Positions 8,927 to 17,616 of a stretch of 64,000 bases of DNA are shown here, in pieces. The stretch covers positions 113,136-177,135 of the forward strand of contig QCGG01000004.1 in the NCBI GenBank assembly GCA_003280055.1, read 5' to 3'. Position numbers and translations under genes: made by a program. A model generated the notes under the pieces. That model was given only the letters and a program-made list of their open reading frames with translations. It had not been told where the DNA came from and made no database searches. Positions within the stretch are counted from its first letter, which is position 1. Each line of letters starts with the position of its first letter. The DNA is from Prochlorococcus sp. AG-363-P19 (GTDB lineage Bacteria > Cyanobacteriota > Cyanobacteriia > PCC-6307 > Cyanobiaceae).

Positions 8927-9979
8927 ATGCAGACCTATGGCAATCCAAACCCAACCTACGGGTGGTGGGCTGCAAATTCTTATGTCACCAATCGGTCAGG
9001 CCGATTCATCGCCGCACATGCTGGCCATACAGGACTGATCGCATTCGCTGCTGGCGCAGCAACTCTTGCTGAGATGGCAGCCTATGACCCATCAGTACCT
9101 ATGGGTCACCAGAGCTCAATATTCTTGGCTCATTTAGCTTCCATAGGCATTGGCTTCGATGAAGCTGGTGTTTGGACAGGAGCAGGTGTTGTGACAATAG
9201 CCATTGTTCACCTTGTCTTCTCCATGGTCTATGGAGCCGGTGGCCTATTACATGGTGTTCTTTTTGAAGAGAAGACTGAAGACGAGGAGGTTATCCAAGC
9301 CCAAAAATTTAAATTGGAATGGAACAACCCTGACAACCAAACCTTTATCCTTGGCCATCATTTAATTTTCTTTGGTGTTGCCTGTATTTGGTTTGTCGAA
9401 TGGGCCAGAGTTCATGGGATCTATGACCCAGCCATAGGTGCTGTTCGTCAAGTTAATTACAACCTAGATCTAACTCAAATCTGGAACCATCAATTTGACT
9501 TCCTCGCAATCGATAGCCTTGAGGATGTAATGGGAGGTCATGCCTTCCTAGCATTCTTTGAAATAGGTGGAGGAGCCTTCCACATTGCTACAAAGCAAAT
9601 CGGTGAATACACAGAGTTCAAAGGTTCAGAATTGCTTTCAGCAGAAGCTATTCTTTCCTGGTCTCTTGCTGGTATTGGTTGGATGGCTGTGGTAGCTGCC
9701 TTCTGGTGCGCTACTAATACAACTGTTTATCCAGTTGAATGGTACGGAGAACCTTTAGCTCTTAAGTTCACAATTGCTCCTTTCTGGTTAGATACCGTTG
9801 ACCTTACTGACGGCGCCTTCTTTGGTCATACAACCAGGATGGCAATAGTGAACATCCACTATGGCCTTGGCTTCTTTGCATTGCAGGGACACCTTTGGCA
9901 TGCTTTAAGAGCTATGGGTTTTGACTTCACACGTTTATTAGACAGAAATGGTCCTTTCGGAGCAGAAAGAACTCTTTAG
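8927..9979 (+). CDS. pcb: Divinyl chlorophyll a/b-binding light-harvesting protein Pcb (copy 1)
   Basis: MQTYGNPNPTYGWWAANSYVTNRSGRFIAAHAGHTGLIAF..., LEWNNPDNQTFILGHHLIFFGVA, six-TM CP43/IsiA-like family. Confidence 0.97.
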   Translation: MQTYGNPNPTYGWWAANSYVTNRSGRFIAAHAGHTGLIAFAAGAATLAEMAAYDPSVPMGHQSSIFLAHLASIGIGFDEAGVWTGAGVVTIAIVHLVFSMVYGAGGLLHGVLFEEKTEDEEVIQAQKFKLEWNNPDNQTFILGHHLIFFGVACIWFVEWARVHGIYDPAIGAVRQVNYNLDLTQIWNHQFDFLAIDSLEDVMGGHAFLAFFEIGGGAFHIATKQIGEYTEFKGSELLSAEAILSWSLAGIGWMAVVAAFWCATNTTVYPVEWYGEPLALKFTIAPFWLDTVDLTDGAFFGHTTRMAIVNIHYGLGFFALQGHLWHALRAMGFDFTRLLDRNGPFGAERTL

Positions 9980-10021
9980 AGGACTAGGCTTTGAACTGAT
10001 TTAGTCACCCCCTAATCTCCA

Positions 10022-10046
10022 CTGAATTGCCCAAATGGCATTTCAG
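10022..10046 (+). other. First hairpin downstream of pcb copy 1
   Basis: ctgaa-tt-gcc caaat ggc-at-ttcag imperfect stem-loop. Confidence 0.45.
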
Positions 10047-10050
10047 CAAT

Positions 10051-10092
10051 AAAAAGAAGAGCCTCATCAGAAATGACGAGGCTCTTCTTTTT
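10051..10092 (+). terminator. Intrinsic terminator of pcb copy 1
   Basis: AAAAAGAAGAGCCTC / GAGGCTCTTCTTTTT 15-bp stem ending in a T-tract. Confidence 0.9.
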
Positions 10093-10126
10093 TAACGTCA
10101 TAGTATTTACGGACTAGATTTACAAA

Positions 10127-10150
10127 CTAAATAAAGACCTTTAACTATTC
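10127..10150 (+). promoter_or_regulatory. 24-nt conserved leader element upstream of pcb copy 2
   Basis: ctaaataaagacctttaactattc, identical to 11939-11962 and at nearly the same distance from the ATG. Confidence 0.6.
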
Positions 10151-10214
10151 GGTCCATATCAATTGAGCAGCTTGTAGGGTTTGGAGGATATCTTGCTTTT
10201 ATCACTTAAAAATC

Positions 10215-11300
10215 ATGCAGACCTATGGAAATCCAGGTATCTCCTACGGGTGGTGGGCTGGTAATTCTGTGGTCACCAACCGCTCCGGTCGATTCATTGC
10301 CTCACATGTTGGGCATACAGGATTGATCGCTTTTGCGGCTGGTGGAAGCACCCTCTGGGAGCTTGCACGCTTTGACCCATCGGTGCCTATGGGGCATCAG
10401 AGCTCAATATTTTTAGCTCATTTGGCTTCTATTGGCATTGGCTTCGATGAAGCTGGTGTCTGGACAGGGGTAGGTGTTGCATCTATCGCTATTGTCCACC
10501 TGGTTTTTTCCATGGTCTATGGAGCTGGTGGTCTATTACATGGTGTTCTGTTTGATGAGAAGGTTGAGGACAGCAACGTCCTTCAAGCTCAGAAATTCAA
10601 ACTCGAATGGAACAATCCTGACAATCAAACCTTCATACTTGGCCACCATTTGATTTTCTTTGGTGTTGCCTGTGTTTGGTTTGTCGAATGGGCCAGAATC
10701 CATGGCATTTATGACCCTGCGCTAGGTGCTGTTAGGCAGGTTAATTACAACCTTGACCTATCAATGATTTGGCAACGCCAATTTGACTTTCTAAGCATTG
10801 ATAGTCTTGAGGATGTAATGGGGGGCCACGCATTCTTAGCCTTTGCAGAGATCACCGGTGGAGCATTCCACGTTGTTGCAGGCTCTACAGCATGGGAAAA
10901 GAAACGTCTTGGTACTTTCAGTAAGTTCAAAGGAGCTGAATTGCTTTCAGCAGAAGCTGTTCTTTCCTGGTCACTTGCTGGTATCGGCTGGATGGCGATT
11001 GTTGCTGCTTTCTGGTGTGCTACTAACACCACTGTTTATCCAGAAGCCTGGTATGGAGAAGCACTTCAACTGAAGTTTTCTGTATCACCTTATTGGATTG
11101 ATACTGGCGATCTTTCTGACAGCACTGCTTTCTTAGGTCACTCAACAAGAGCTGCTCTTACAAATGTCCATTACTACCTAGGATTCTTCTTCCTACAAGG
11201 ACATTTCTGGCATGCACTTCGTGCCCTTGGCTTCGACTTCAGCAAACTTAAGTCTGCTGTAGGAAACGAAGAAGATAAGACCTTCACCATTACAAACTAG
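10215..11300 (+). CDS. pcb: Divinyl chlorophyll a/b-binding light-harvesting protein Pcb (copy 2)
   Basis: MQTYGNPGISYGWWAGNSVVTNRSGRFIASHVGHTGLIAF...; strong similarity to copies 1 and 3. Confidence 0.97.
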   Translation: MQTYGNPGISYGWWAGNSVVTNRSGRFIASHVGHTGLIAFAAGGSTLWELARFDPSVPMGHQSSIFLAHLASIGIGFDEAGVWTGVGVASIAIVHLVFSMVYGAGGLLHGVLFDEKVEDSNVLQAQKFKLEWNNPDNQTFILGHHLIFFGVACVWFVEWARIHGIYDPALGAVRQVNYNLDLSMIWQRQFDFLSIDSLEDVMGGHAFLAFAEITGGAFHVVAGSTAWEKKRLGTFSKFKGAELLSAEAVLSWSLAGIGWMAIVAAFWCATNTTVYPEAWYGEALQLKFSVSPYWIDTGDLSDSTAFLGHSTRAALTNVHYYLGFFFLQGHFWHALRALGFDFSKLKSAVGNEEDKTFTITN

Positions 11301-11310
11301 ATGAGTTTTC

Positions 11311-11344
11311 GTTCCGATTGAAAACAGTTGTTTTCAATCGGAAC
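11311..11344 (+). other. Perfect 15-bp hairpin with 4-nt loop after pcb copy 2
   Basis: GTTCCGATTGAAAAC agtt GTTTTCAATCGGAAC. Confidence 0.75.
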
Positions 11345-11348
11345 CCTT

Positions 11349-11398
11349 CCATCAACAGAAAAAGCCCCGAATTTTTACGGGGCTTTTTCTGTTGATGG
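11349..11398. terminator. Long perfect-stem terminator after pcb copy 2
   Basis: CCATCAACAGAAAAAGCCCCG aattttta CGGGGCTTTTTCTGTTGATGG, 21-bp perfect stem with internal T5. Confidence 0.85.
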
Positions 11399-11420
11399 GC
11401 TTTGTAAAAGAGGAAACTTA

Positions 11421-11651
11421 TTAGGAATTCGTCCTTTGGAGAATAGGTTGCATTATGCCACCGCCGAAATCATCATCATCTTTGTCATCGAAAAATGAAA
11501 AAGCCAATAAAAGTGCTGAGATAGGTAATATCAAAAACAATAAGGCAAGTTGTTCATTGCTTAAAACAGGCTCTAATGCACCCCAAACAGACCAAATAGA
11601 CCAGATCACGAGAAAGGCCAGAAAACTTATCGTCAAATTTGAACGCTGCAT
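11421..11651 (-). CDS. Small hypothetical membrane protein (two TM)
   Basis: 76 aa, MQRSNLTISFLAFLVIWSIWSVWGALEPVLSNEQLALLFLILPISALLLAFSFFDDKDDDDFGG. Confidence 0.6.
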   Translation of the reverse strand: MQRSNLTISFLAFLVIWSIWSVWGALEPVLSNEQLALLFLILPISALLLAFSFFDDKDDDDFGGGIMQPILQRTNS

Positions 11652-11699
11652 GCGCGAAATTCATAACGCTTCAGGAATAATCCCATACAACTGATCGTT

Positions 11700-11906
11700 T
11701 TGAGGTTCGGTCTTAACGAAACAGAATTGATCTCGTACGAAGCAAATCCAAATCAAAGCGATCTAGAAAATCTTGAGAGAGCCTCCATATGGGTGTTTGA
11801 AACGAATAAAAAACTCAATCAAAAGAATCATCTAGCAAAAGAGCCAAAGTATTCTCAATTAGCAAAGCATCTCAAATCCCTTTTCCACCAAGGGGTTTTT
11901 AAATAA
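11700..11906 (+). CDS. Hypothetical protein
   Basis: 68 aa hydrophilic ORF in the gap between pcb copies 2 and 3. Confidence 0.4.
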   Translation: MRFGLNETELISYEANPNQSDLENLERASIWVFETNKKLNQKNHLAKEPKYSQLAKHLKSLFHQGVFK

Positions 11907-11938
11907 GTTCTCAGAAATATTAAGTTGGTCTGAATTCG

Positions 11939-11962
11939 CTAAATAAAGACCTTTAACTATTC
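11939..11962 (+). promoter_or_regulatory. 24-nt conserved leader element upstream of pcb copy 3
   Basis: Identical to 10127-10150. Confidence 0.6.
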
Positions 11963-12027
11963 CCACCATATGAATTGAACAGAATGTAAGGTTCGAAGGT
12001 TATTTTGCTCTTAATCTCCTAAAAATC

Positions 12028-13113
12028 ATGCAGTCCTATGGAAATCCAAACCCCACCTATGGGTGGTGGGTTGGTAATTCTGTAGTAACCAACAAGTCAA
12101 GCCGATTCATTGGCTCGCATGTTGCCCATACAGGATTGATTGCTTTCAACGCTGGTGCTATCACCTTATTTGAACTAGCTAGATTTGACCCTTCATTGCC
12201 AATGGGCCACCAGGGGTTGATATTCCTGCCTCATCTGGCATCACTAGGCATCGGATTCGACGAAGCAGGCGTATGGACAGGTGCAAGCGTTACCTTCGTA
12301 GCTGTTTTCCACTTGATCTGCTCAATGGTCTATGCAAGTGCAGGACTGTTGCACTCACTGATTTTCAGCGAGGATACGCAGAACAGTTCAGGGCTTTTTG
12401 GACCTGACAGACCAGAGCACCGCCAAGCTGCTCGTTACAAGCTTGAGTGGGACAACCCAGACAACCAGACATTTATTCTGGGCCATCATTTGCTCTTCTT
12501 CGGCATTGCAAATATATGGTTTGTGGAATGGGCCAGAGTGCACGGCATTTATGACCCTGCAATCGAAGCTGTTAGGCAGGTTAATTACAACGTTGACCTG
12601 ACTCAAATTTGGAATCACCAATTTGACTTCCTTTCAATCGACAGTCTTGAAGATGTAATGGGGGGTCATGTGTTCTTGGCGTTCTTCCAAATTGGTGGTG
12701 GAGCCTTCCACATAGCTACAAAGCAAATTGGAGAATATACCGAGTTCAAGGGCTCTAACGTTCTCTCTGCAGAGGCAGTTCTTTCCTGGTCACTTGCTGG
12801 TATCGGCTGGATGGCGATTGTTGCTGCCTTCTGGTGTGCTACTAACACCACTGTTTATCCAGAAGCCTGGTATGGAGAGACATTGGCGCTGAAGTTCGGG
12901 ATCTCACCTTATTGGATAGATACTGTTCCTTCTATAGACGGGGCACCTCTTGGCCACACATCACGTGCATGGCTTACAAATGTTCACTACTATCTTGGAT
13001 TCTTCTTCATTCAAGGTCATTTGTGGCATGCAGTAAGAGCTCTAGGATTCGACTTCAAGCGTATTCCTAAAGCAATACAAAATGCAGACAATGCATCTGT
13101 AACTCTCTCCTAA
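12028..13113 (+). CDS. pcb: Divinyl chlorophyll a/b-binding light-harvesting protein Pcb (copy 3)
   Basis: MQSYGNPNPTYGWWVGNSVVTNKSSRFIGSHVAHTGLIAF...; the C-terminal half is very close to copy 2. Confidence 0.97.
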   Translation: MQSYGNPNPTYGWWVGNSVVTNKSSRFIGSHVAHTGLIAFNAGAITLFELARFDPSLPMGHQGLIFLPHLASLGIGFDEAGVWTGASVTFVAVFHLICSMVYASAGLLHSLIFSEDTQNSSGLFGPDRPEHRQAARYKLEWDNPDNQTFILGHHLLFFGIANIWFVEWARVHGIYDPAIEAVRQVNYNVDLTQIWNHQFDFLSIDSLEDVMGGHVFLAFFQIGGGAFHIATKQIGEYTEFKGSNVLSAEAVLSWSLAGIGWMAIVAAFWCATNTTVYPEAWYGETLALKFGISPYWIDTVPSIDGAPLGHTSRAWLTNVHYYLGFFFIQGHLWHAVRALGFDFKRIPKAIQNADNASVTLS

Positions 13114-13124
13114 GAGTGAATCAA

Positions 13125-13162
13125 TTTAAACTCTTTACTTTTTTTTCAAGTAGGAGTTTAAA
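13125..13162 (+). other. First hairpin downstream of pcb copy 3
   Basis: TTTAAACTC-tt-TACTT ... AAGTA-g-GAGTTTAAA. Confidence 0.6.
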
Positions 13163-13168
13163 TACAAT

Positions 13169-13202
13169 AAAGGGCTCCATCCTTAAAAAGATGGAGCCCT
13201 TT
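13169..13202 (+). terminator. Intrinsic terminator of pcb copy 3
   Basis: AAAGGGCTCCATC cttaaaaa GATGGAGCCCTTT, 13-bp stem then T-rich. Confidence 0.9.
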
Positions 13203-13299
13203 CTATTAACAAAGAAAAGGGCCAACACAGAAAATCTTTGTGGAAGAATGAATCAGAAAGACTTATGAAATAAACATAGATTTCTTAAATTTTATAATT

Positions 13300-13491
13300 T
13301 CAACTAAAACCATTTCCATCCTCAATCTCATTAGAAACATCATTATCTGCTTGCTTCTTTCGTTTATCCAAATAGATTCTTATTGGTATCTCAATAGATC
13401 TAATTATCAAAACGAGAAATCCAAAAAAACCAATTACTACAGCTACACTTAAGAGAAAAGAACCCAAATCAACCTTCGATAGAAATTCCAT
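13300..13491 (-). CDS. Small single-TM hypothetical protein
   Basis: 63 aa, LGSFLLSVAVVIGFFGFLVLIIRSI then a basic/acidic tail. Confidence 0.55.
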   Translation of the reverse strand: MEFLSKVDLGSFLLSVAVVIGFFGFLVLIIRSIEIPIRIYLDKRKKQADNDVSNEIEDGNGFS

Positions 13492-13538
13492 AAATCACAA
13501 GCAAATAGTGTTAATAAATTTAAGATTCACAAGAGATG

Positions 13539-13676
13539 TCAGGATTGCTTAATTAATTGAATAATCACAAGGAGAAAGCTAACCATCACAACGAGAAAAG
13601 TGGGCCAGATGACTTTCCATCGGTTAAAGGTTTTTACTTCTGAGTTTTGATCGCCAAGAGAATCGAAGATGGACAT
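13539..13676 (-). CDS. 45-aa single-TM hypothetical protein
   Basis: Manual translation: MSIFDSLGDQNSEVKTFNRWKVIWPTFLVVMVSFLLVIIQLIKQS*. Below the ORF-track cutoff. Confidence 0.55.
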   Translation of the reverse strand: MSIFDSLGDQNSEVKTFNRWKVIWPTFLVVMVSFLLVIIQLIKQS

Positions 13677-13778
13677 TCCTATTTAGATTGCTAAGCCATT
13701 TTTAGCTAATAAATGGTTTTTATGCTCTTAAAACTACTCAATTATATGATTTTGTAGCCAAAGTAATTAAGTCATTCC

Positions 13779-14093
13779 TTATAGACTATCTATAGAAAAA
13801 AGCTTATTCCCACATCTGAGCTCAAACTGTTTAAAGGCTCTTATTAAATCAGGAGAAATAGTAGAATAATCTGAAAAGTCCTTTGAGAGAGACATGTGTA
13901 AACGGCATGCTTTCTCGGGGTTCCCCTTATCAAATTCGTCTCCTATCCTCCTTAAAGCAGAGTCCATTTTGGTGTTGATTGAGGGCTTAGCGGATTCATT
14001 GGTTTGTGAATTATTCTGTGTCGGAGCTTCAGGACTGGAGCAACCAAAACAAACTATTAGAAAAATGGAAGCAAGGGACTTGGGGATCATCAT
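13779..14093 (-). CDS. Putative lipoprotein
   Basis: Signal with lipobox-like IFLIVCFGCSS, then a low-complexity linker and charged domain. Confidence 0.6.
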   Translation of the reverse strand: MMIPKSLASIFLIVCFGCSSPEAPTQNNSQTNESAKPSINTKMDSALRRIGDEFDKGNPEKACRLHMSLSKDFSDYSTISPDLIRAFKQFELRCGNKLFSIDSL

Positions 14094-14265
14094 TGAAGTA
14101 ACACAGCAGAAAGTATGTCAATGTAATAACCCAACCGAATCAAATTTACATCGATAATTCTGCTTATTGTGATCGGAATCAATTTCTGAACCTCTCCAAA
14201 AAAACCGAAGGCCTAAAAATAGTCTCTTCAAACACTTTGCAAAATTTTCTAAATCTTTATCAGAA

Positions 14266-14667
14266 GTGGTGGATTTTCAGGAGAGAATGAAAGAACTAAA
14301 GGACAAAGGAAAATTAGTGGATACTAAGGAACTTCCTGTTAATGAAAGGGTCAAATTATTGGTTCAAGCACTTGACGGTGCAGAGCGCACAAACGAGGCA
14401 TTATCTAGTTGCAATGACTCAGAAACAATGATAAATGTGCTTCTTGGCGCCTCCGACAAACTTGATCTAGATCTAACGAGATCAGATCTCATAAAAACTC
14501 CACCCATCAGAGATTGGATCTGGTATAAGGATGGGGGAGCTTTACTAACAGTTGGGGATGGAGTACCTAGATATCAACAAGACAAAAACTCCGCAAAGTT
14601 ACGCTACATAGGAGGTGGGCTTCTAATTGCTATATTGTTTATTTTTGGCATGATGACAGGATTTTAA
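14266..14667 (+). CDS. Conserved hypothetical protein with C-terminal TM anchor
   Basis: 133 aa, LRYIGGGLLIAILFIFGMMTGF at the C-terminus. Confidence 0.7.
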   Translation: MVDFQERMKELKDKGKLVDTKELPVNERVKLLVQALDGAERTNEALSSCNDSETMINVLLGASDKLDLDLTRSDLIKTPPIRDWIWYKDGGALLTVGDGVPRYQQDKNSAKLRYIGGGLLIAILFIFGMMTGF

Positions 14668-15061
14668 TCTGAGAACTAGCCATCAAAAATGAAAGATTTT
14701 AATAGCTGTAATAACTTTGAATTATTATTGGTTCAACTCACAAAACCTAACCAAAAAGGCACCTATCTAATTAATTTTTTATGGGTAGGATTGCTTTAGA
14801 GAGTAAATATAGCTTTATTTGATTTCAGCACAAAAGGTCCTTATCCCATAATGGCAGGATTAGGGTCCAGAGAAAAGCCAATAGACTAAAAATAAAAAAG
14901 TTGATCAAAAAGAACCTGATTGAAAAAGAAGAACTGTATGCCCTTGGTGAAGTCGAAAATGACTTTATAAAAGCTTCTTAAAGGGCTTAAAAATTTAGTT
15001 AATTACTCACAAAACCCTCTTGAGGACTGGCAAATGACTGTCAATGTGTTTAAATAGGGTT

Positions 15062-15223
15062 ATGGAAAAGAAAAAAAAGATCTTCAAGATCGAATCTCAC
15101 CCAAACTTTGAAGAGAAGGATCATAGACTTGCCTGCGGATGGCACGTTGACATAGAAGGCAGTGGCCAGCGCAAGAGATACCTAAGGTCCCTAAAGCAGG
15201 AACAGACTGCTCGTACAGCATGA
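15062..15223 (+). CDS. 53-aa hypothetical protein
   Basis: Manual translation MEKKKKIFKIESHPNFEEKDHRLACGWHVDIEGSGQRKRYLRSLKQEQTARTA*; non-random composition, below the track cutoff. Confidence 0.5.
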   Translation: MEKKKKIFKIESHPNFEEKDHRLACGWHVDIEGSGQRKRYLRSLKQEQTARTA

Positions 15224-15484
15224 ACGCCTGTTTCAAGGAAATAATAATCCTTTTGATTAAATAACTTCCTCATGAAATAGAAATCGCCTAATTTATTCAA
15301 TATTTCTATAAATTTCTTTTCTGCAATTCAAGATTTATACGTTAATTGAACTTTGTAAGAATTTTTGCAAAAAAGCAAACTAAATATTCCTTCAGAATCA
15401 AATAAGATAAAAGGATAAATCTATTATGAATAAATGATTATATGAGCTTTCTGAAAGCTCCATTCATAGAATAACAAAGTTATA

Positions 15485-15694
15485 ATGAGTATAGCTATGT
15501 TTTATTCAATGAACTTATTAGCAACTTCATCTGGTTTTTTCGGAATAAGTCCAACTACTGATCAATTAATTATTATAAATCTAGCTGCAATTCTCATTGC
15601 TACAACATTCAATGCACCACAAAAAGCTATTAAATGGGGTGGCCTAATAATTTCCGTTGTGACAACTACATGCGCTATCTGGTGTAATCATTGA
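15485..15694 (+). CDS. Small hypothetical membrane protein
   Basis: 69 aa with two hydrophobic segments. Confidence 0.5.
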   Translation: MSIAMFYSMNLLATSSGFFGISPTTDQLIIINLAAILIATTFNAPQKAIKWGGLIISVVTTTCAIWCNH

Positions 15695-15771
15695 TTCCCT
15701 AAAAAGTCCAACCCAGAACTTCTAATCGTCAACAATTGGGGACATAGTAATCCCTTTTACATAATTCTACT

Positions 15772-15924
15772 ATGGAAAACTTTGATAATGCTATTCACTA
15801 CGGTCCAAACGATGCAGGGGCATCGACTCTTTCTATTGCAATAGTAGTTCTAACTATACTTTTGGGATCCTGGCTATTTGGAGCACTATATGGAATTATC
15901 GCTAATTATTTTAAAGGAAAGTAA
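15772..15924 (+). CDS. 50-aa single-TM hypothetical protein
   Basis: Manual translation MENFDNAIHYGPNDAGASTLSIAIVVLTILLGSWLFGALYGIIANYFKGK*. Confidence 0.5.
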   Translation: MENFDNAIHYGPNDAGASTLSIAIVVLTILLGSWLFGALYGIIANYFKGK

Positions 15925-16040
15925 AATATAAATTCTTTTTCACTGGTTGATATTATTTACCTATGCAAACAAAAAATATACAAGACTTAAAATAAATCAA
16001 TAAAATAAGCCTTCAGGATAAAAGTAGTTGTATCTTAACT

Positions 16041-16271
16041 ATGACTTTAACCATTAAAATGACTCCAAGAGAAATGATTAGGGCTCATGCATACCCTGTT
16101 CTAGCAGCTGTGAGCACTGTAAGTCTTGTAATTATTTCTGCATCCCTTATACCAATTGCAAAGTGGTCAAGGAGTCAGAATGAATGCATAGAGAGAACGT
16201 TTCGCATCAATGGTAAAGACACGCAAGGATTATCGAGTAAGGTTTGGAGTTGTAATGGTGGAGGTGAGTAA
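16041..16271 (+). CDS. Small hypothetical membrane protein
   Basis: 76 aa, TM YPVLAAVSTVSLVIISASLIPIA followed by a soluble tail with two Cys. Confidence 0.5.
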   Translation: MTLTIKMTPREMIRAHAYPVLAAVSTVSLVIISASLIPIAKWSRSQNECIERTFRINGKDTQGLSSKVWSCNGGGE

Positions 16272-16327
16272 GAATTGGAGAAGGGGAGGGGCATCATCCT
16301 GACTTACAAGTAATAAAGACAAATAAG

Positions 16328-16513
16328 CTAATTAAAGTTTGCATCTCTCTTCCTCATTGCCTGAGTTAGTTTTCCGGCAATAAAAGGAATATGTAATGAG
16401 TATTTATTTAATTGAATTCGCTCATCAAGCGAAACATGTTCGCCGTTCTCAATTCTAGAAATAATTTCTTGCAATCTCTGACGTGTCTCGTTGGTAAGCA
16501 TTCTAAATGGCAT
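16328..16513 (-). CDS. Small conserved hypothetical protein
   Basis: MPFRMLTNETRQRLQEIISRIENGEHVSLDERIQLNKYSLHIPFIAGKLTQAMRKRDANFN; helix-rich protein-like composition. Confidence 0.6.
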   Translation of the reverse strand: MPFRMLTNETRQRLQEIISRIENGEHVSLDERIQLNKYSLHIPFIAGKLTQAMRKRDANFN

Positions 16514-16616
16514 AGAAACATAGAAAACACTTGCTCATTAAGCTTGCGGTTATTACAGCAGGAATGCAATCAAACGGTTATAAACTGATAAAAGTTAATT
16601 AGTATATGTTTTAAAT

Positions 16617-17609
16617 TTACTGGTGATCCAAGCATTGATCCTCTATAGATTTCATTCCTACCCAAGTAATCTGTCTATTGACGTCGAGATGAGCAACAAC
16701 TTCAGCATTAATCGACATTAGACTATTTTGAGGTAAAGAAACCTGAATCATTCGTATAAAATTTTCGAGTGTTTCTCCCTTAAGGGAATTGCCCTTGGTT
16801 TCCTTTAAGTGAGTCTCTTGCTGACGTTTCCAAGTAGATGTAAATTCTAATTTTTGGGCTTTTAAATGCCAAATACTTAAAAAGTACTTCCAAATAGATT
16901 CATAGGATTTCAGACAATCAATGACCTGATTTCTGTATTCGATTTCATTTTTCTGGAGAGTTTGAGCTGGTAAAGAATCAGGTTTATGGTGAGCTGAACA
17001 ACCTAAGAACCAGCCTTCAACAACAAGGATACGAGGCCTAGATAATCGCCATCCGCATCTGTCCCCAAAGCCATTTCGAAGGGATTTATCAAATCTTGGA
17101 GAAGACAAAACTCCTCTTTCCAAAAATTTATAAATAGACTCTTCTAACAGTTTTAAATCATGGCTTCCAGGTAATCCTCTAGGTACTCCCCAGGGATTGC
17201 CGGACATGGCCGTATCCAAAAGTGGTGAAGGAAGATAAAAATCATCTAGTGATACGACGCATAGCGGGAGGTTATATATAAAAGCAACATCCTCTAACCA
17301 TCTACCAAAACTGGTTTTTCCACAGCCTGGTAAGCCAGATAAACCTAATAATAAGGGATGATCATTTTTCTTCATAAGATTTTCCACTTTGGTTAGAAAA
17401 GGGAGACCCAAACCCCAAAACCAATCTGCTCTTGTACCTTTAGGCCAGAATTCATAAATAAAATCTGAGGCCTCCTTCTTCATCCAATATTCATACCATT
17501 TAATTGGATCGTCCCACCCAAGAGCCCTAATAAATTTCTCAAATTCACCAAAATTAAATTCAATCTGATGATGATAGGGTCTAAGTAGATTGTAAAGAGT
17601 GTCAGTCAC
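16617..17609 (-). CDS. Glycerate kinase (D-glycerate 3-kinase, P-loop type)
   Basis: LLLGLSGLPGCGKTSFGRWLEDVA, CVVSLDDFYLPSP, ILVVEGWFLGC, as in plant GLYK-type kinases. Confidence 0.85.
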   Translation of the reverse strand: MTDTLYNLLRPYHHQIEFNFGEFEKFIRALGWDDPIKWYEYWMKKEASDFIYEFWPKGTRADWFWGLGLPFLTKVENLMKKNDHPLLLGLSGLPGCGKTSFGRWLEDVAFIYNLPLCVVSLDDFYLPSPLLDTAMSGNPWGVPRGLPGSHDLKLLEESIYKFLERGVLSSPRFDKSLRNGFGDRCGWRLSRPRILVVEGWFLGCSAHHKPDSLPAQTLQKNEIEYRNQVIDCLKSYESIWKYFLSIWHLKAQKLEFTSTWKRQQETHLKETKGNSLKGETLENFIRMIQVSLPQNSLMSINAEVVAHLDVNRQITWVGMKSIEDQCLDHQ

Positions 17610-17616
17610 TAATCAC

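Noticed and set aside
8785-9072. 95-aa + ORF overlapping the start of pcb copy 1
   Set aside because: Out of frame with strong Pcb coding sequence and Cys/His/Arg-rich; not protein-like.
10745-11073. ORFs 10745-11032 (-) and 10843-11073 (+) in pcb copy 2
   Set aside because: Shadow ORFs in conserved pcb sequence; a similar antisense ORF (12666-12851) recurs in copy 3 because of shared nucleotide sequence.
14820-14991. Open frame ...HKRSLSHNGRIRVQRKANRLKIKKLIKKNLIEKEELYALGEVENDFIKAS*
   Set aside because: No ATG/GTG/TTG start in frame; could be a remnant, but not supported enough to list as a CDS.
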